Below are positions 62,023 to 64,000 of a stretch of DNA of 64,000 nt, piece by piece. A program made the translations under genes and the position numbers. A model generated the notes under the pieces. The model was not told the origin of the DNA. It worked only from the letters and a program-made list of their open reading frames with translations, and made no database searches. This DNA comes from DATAEG01 sp963703085. GTDB lineage: Bacteria > Actinomycetota > Actinomycetes > Mycobacteriales > Jatrophihabitantaceae. Position 1 is the first letter of the stretch, and every line of letters starts with the position of its first letter. Where the stretch lies: the NCBI GenBank assembly GCA_963703085.1, contig OY969789.1, positions 3,782,001-3,846,000 of the forward strand. Direction: 5' to 3'.

Positions 62023-63723
62023 TCACCGTGTCGCCCCCGTCGCCGAGGCTGCCTCCGCGGCGGTGTCCTCGGCCGTATCGGCCGGCGTGGCCGGCCGCCG
62101 CAGCGGCCCGGGACGGCGGCCTCGCCAGATGTCGCCCGCCGCGGCCAGCAACGCTGCCAACGCCACCAGGCTCCAGCCGACCTCGGGCCACACACCGAGC
62201 CGGGTCGCCAGGGTAGTCGACGTCGACAGGTCAACCGTCCGGACGATCACCGCCGGGGTGAACAGCGCACCGGACTGCGCGACGATCCTGCCGCTGCGGT
62301 CGATCACGGCGCTCTTGCCGCTGGTGGCAACCTGCAGCACCGTACGGCCGTTCTCTACGGCCCGCAGTTGGCTCATCGCCAGCTGTTGGTAGGTCTCTGC
62401 GGTGTGCCCGAACGTTGCGTTGTTGGTCTGCACCACCAGCAGCTGCGCGCCCGCCTCGACCGACGAGCGGACCAGCGAGTCGTAGGCGACCTCGAAGCAG
62501 ATCACATCGCCGATCGGCATCGGCCCGCCGGTCACCAGGCCGTTGCCCTTGCCCTTTGTCATGTCGACCGGAACCAGGTCGACCTTGTTGGTGACCTTGC
62601 GGGCCAGCGAGCGCAGCGGAATGTACTCACCGAACGGCACCGGATGGCGCTTGACATATTCCGAGCCGGCCCCGGTGGTCGGCGACCACAGGATGCCGGC
62701 GTTGATGCGCTGGTTGCCATCGGCGCCATCGAGAATGGCGCCGACCAGGATCGGCGCGCCGACGGCCTTGACCGCCGCGGTGATCTCCTGGTTGGCGTCC
62801 GGGTTGTCCAGCGGATCGATGTCCGAGGCATCCTCCGGCCAGACCACCAACTCCGGCTGCGGTGCCCTGCCTGCCTTGATCTCCGCGACGAGGCGCATGG
62901 TCTGCTTGACGTGGTTGTCCAGGACTTGGCGCCGCTGCGCGTTGAAATCGAGGCCGCGGTCGGGGACGTCACCCTGGATCAGCGCCACCACTGCGGTCCG
63001 CGGCGGCGCCCCGGGCGCCAACGGAACAGCGATGACGAGCCCAGCCAGGGGCACGGCGATGAGCCCGGCCGCACCGAGCACCACGCCGCGCCAGCGCCGC
63101 TGCACGGCTGACTCGACGGCCAGCGCCAGCCCGCCGCCGGCAAGAGCGACGACGCAGGTCACGGTCGGCGCACCGCCCAGAGTGGCGAACCAGCGCAGCG
63201 GCGATTCGGCCTGGCTGAACGCCCAGCGGCCCCAGGGGAACCCACCGAAGGGCAGCCGATCCCGCAGCGCTTCCTCCCCGACCCAGGCGCAGGCCACCCA
63301 CAGCGGCGCGAAGGGCAGCCGCACGAGAATCGAGATGGCTGCGGCCAGCACCGCGACGAACGCCGCCTCGGCAAACGGCAGGAGCAGCCAGACAGCTCCC
63401 ACGTAGACGCCGCTCCACGCCAGCAGCGGACCGAACATCGCCCAGCCCCACAGGTAGCCCAGCCACGCAGCGGTCCGCGGCGGCCGGCCGTGCACCGCGA
63501 GGGTGAGGCCCGCGACGCTGAGCGCAGCCAGCGGCCACACCCCGTACGGCGGGAACGCCAGCACCCCGATCAGCCCGGATCCGATGACGGCCGCGGCCGC
63601 CCAGCGCCGCCGGCCGAGCAGCGGGTGCGCGATCGGCTTCGCGACGGAGCGGACCTCGGGCATCGCCCCAGTATCCGCGTCGATGCTCGAGGGGCGGGTC
63701 GGGCGCACGCTGCGCGGCGTCAC
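62023..63723 (-). CDS. lnt: Apolipoprotein N-acyltransferase Lnt
   Basis: A 566-residue membrane enzyme that N-acylates lipoproteins. The N-terminal half has about seven helices; the periplasmic nitrilase domain carries the triad E297 (VVWPEDAS), K358 (YVKRHPVPFGEY) and C409 (VICFEVAYD), with the auxiliary E411. GTG 63723 overlaps the stop of the upstream amidohydrolase by four bases; a later ATG at 63663 is an alternative. The C-terminal 40 residues are low-complexity. Confidence 0.93.
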   Translation of the reverse strand: MTPRSVRPTRPSSIDADTGAMPEVRSVAKPIAHPLLGRRRWAAAAVIGSGLIGVLAFPPYGVWPLAALSVAGLTLAVHGRPPRTAAWLGYLWGWAMFGPLLAWSGVYVGAVWLLLPFAEAAFVAVLAAAISILVRLPFAPLWVACAWVGEEALRDRLPFGGFPWGRWAFSQAESPLRWFATLGGAPTVTCVVALAGGGLALAVESAVQRRWRGVVLGAAGLIAVPLAGLVIAVPLAPGAPPRTAVVALIQGDVPDRGLDFNAQRRQVLDNHVKQTMRLVAEIKAGRAPQPELVVWPEDASDIDPLDNPDANQEITAAVKAVGAPILVGAILDGADGNQRINAGILWSPTTGAGSEYVKRHPVPFGEYIPLRSLARKVTNKVDLVPVDMTKGKGNGLVTGGPMPIGDVICFEVAYDSLVRSSVEAGAQLLVVQTNNATFGHTAETYQQLAMSQLRAVENGRTVLQVATSGKSAVIDRSGRIVAQSGALFTPAVIVRTVDLSTSTTLATRLGVWPEVGWSLVALAALLAAAGDIWRGRRPGPLRRPATPADTAEDTAAEAASATGATR

Positions 63724-64000
63724 GGCTGTGCTGCGTCGTAGACGGTGGTGCCGTCGACGATCGTCGCGACACAGCGCGGCAGCGGCTGGCCCGGCCGCAG
63801 ATCGGGCAGGGGCGGCACGCCGGCCCGCGGGTCGGTCGACCAGCGCGCCACCCGCTCGTCGGGTGCGTCGGCGACCAGCTCACCGGCCCGCCACACCGCG
63901 ATGGTGGCCGGGGCGCCGACGCGCAGGACGCCCTCCCCCGACTGGGTGCGGCCTGCTGCGCGCCATCCGCCCCGGGTGTGCGCGGTGAATGCTGCCCGGG
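63720..64000 (-). CDS. Amidohydrolase (YtcJ-like), C-terminal part only
   Basis: The frame is open to the window edge. The last 93 residues include AFTAHTRGGW, GVLRVGAPATIAVWRAGEL and CVATIVDGTTVYDA, the typical end of amidohydrolase-3/YtcJ-type metal-dependent hydrolases, where the short beta sandwich closes the protein. Its stop overlaps the lnt start (GTGA), placing it at the head of the amidohydrolase-lnt-ppm1 operon. The catalytic part lies outside the window. Confidence 0.75.
   Translation of the reverse strand, partial: RAAFTAHTRGGWRAAGRTQSGEGVLRVGAPATIAVWRAGELVADAPDERVARWSTDPRAGVPPLPDLRPGQPLPRCVATIVDGTTVYDAAQP

Noticed and set aside
1..64000. Prophage, insertion sequence or integrative element
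   Set aside because: No transposase, integrase, attachment repeat or tRNA boundary was recognised on either strand.

Overview
The window is high-GC DNA with dense, tightly coupled genes, frequent GTG starts and ATGA-type stop/start overlaps. Together with an RbpA gene, an AfsR/SARP regulator, a polyprenol-phosphate mannosyltransferase next to Lnt, a WXG-like secreted-protein locus and a HelD/HelR-type RNA polymerase ATPase, this points to an actinobacterium (Actinomycetota). Nothing seen fixes the genus. No tRNA, rRNA, CRISPR array, insertion sequence or phage gene was recognised.

Layout. 1-8.8 kb: the 3' part of a GH13 glucosidase, DUF4126, pentapeptide-repeat, class III aminotransferase, CGNR and arginase-family genes, then a TetR gene flanked by two related inverted repeats and followed by two alpha/beta hydrolases and a small isomerase-like gene. 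8.8-13.1 kb: an XRE regulator and an iron-type ABC importer. 13.1-14.2 kb: orphan hypA-hypB. 14.4-18.0 kb: an SRPBCC/ArsR pair with twin operators, two GNAT genes (one frameshifted), and a divergent XRE/methionine aminopeptidase pair around a 36-bp palindrome. 18.1-21.7 kb: an ABC-2 exporter and a NarL-type two-component system in one reverse-strand operon. 22.0-23.5 kb: a SoxR-like MerR protein without Fe-S cysteines, divergent from an FMN reductase fused to a SnoaL-like domain.

23.6-36.6 kb is the most distinctive part, apparently an undescribed sugar or amino-sugar catabolic cluster. It has a forward operon (LLM flavin oxidoreductase, degenerate plus canonical amidohydrolase, DegT aminotransferase), a reverse operon (secreted DUF4091/GH123-like protein and a carbohydrate ABC importer) and a second forward operon (enolase-superfamily enzyme, DHDPS-family lyase, and a regulator with a predicted nucleotide-cyclase-like domain and C-terminal HTH). 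All three operons have TTGnC-N17-TACGGT promoters, each overlapped or followed by a CGGT-N4-ACCG palindrome, so a dedicated regulon is likely.

36.7-54 kb: a HelD/HelR-like ATPase with two frame breaks, a secreted serine hydrolase whose promoter shares a 14-nt palindrome with the ABC/two-component operon, an SDR/HxlR pair, DUF899, VOC/AraC, a WXG-like locus, an AfsR/SARP regulator, an ABC-F protein, two further genes and a Gln/Pro-repeat membrane protein. 55-64 kb is mostly housekeeping: TerC, DUF885 peptidase, GDPD, MFS, thymidine kinase, RbpA behind a sigma-R-like promoter, and the ppm1-lnt-amidohydrolase operon.

At least ten single- or double-base frame breaks occur in otherwise well-preserved genes (GNAT, histidine kinase, MalG-like permease twice plus an in-frame stop, solute-binding protein, DUF4091, enolase, helicase twice, Ppm). 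Some lie in short homopolymers. They may be assembly indels or real decay; the sequence alone cannot decide.
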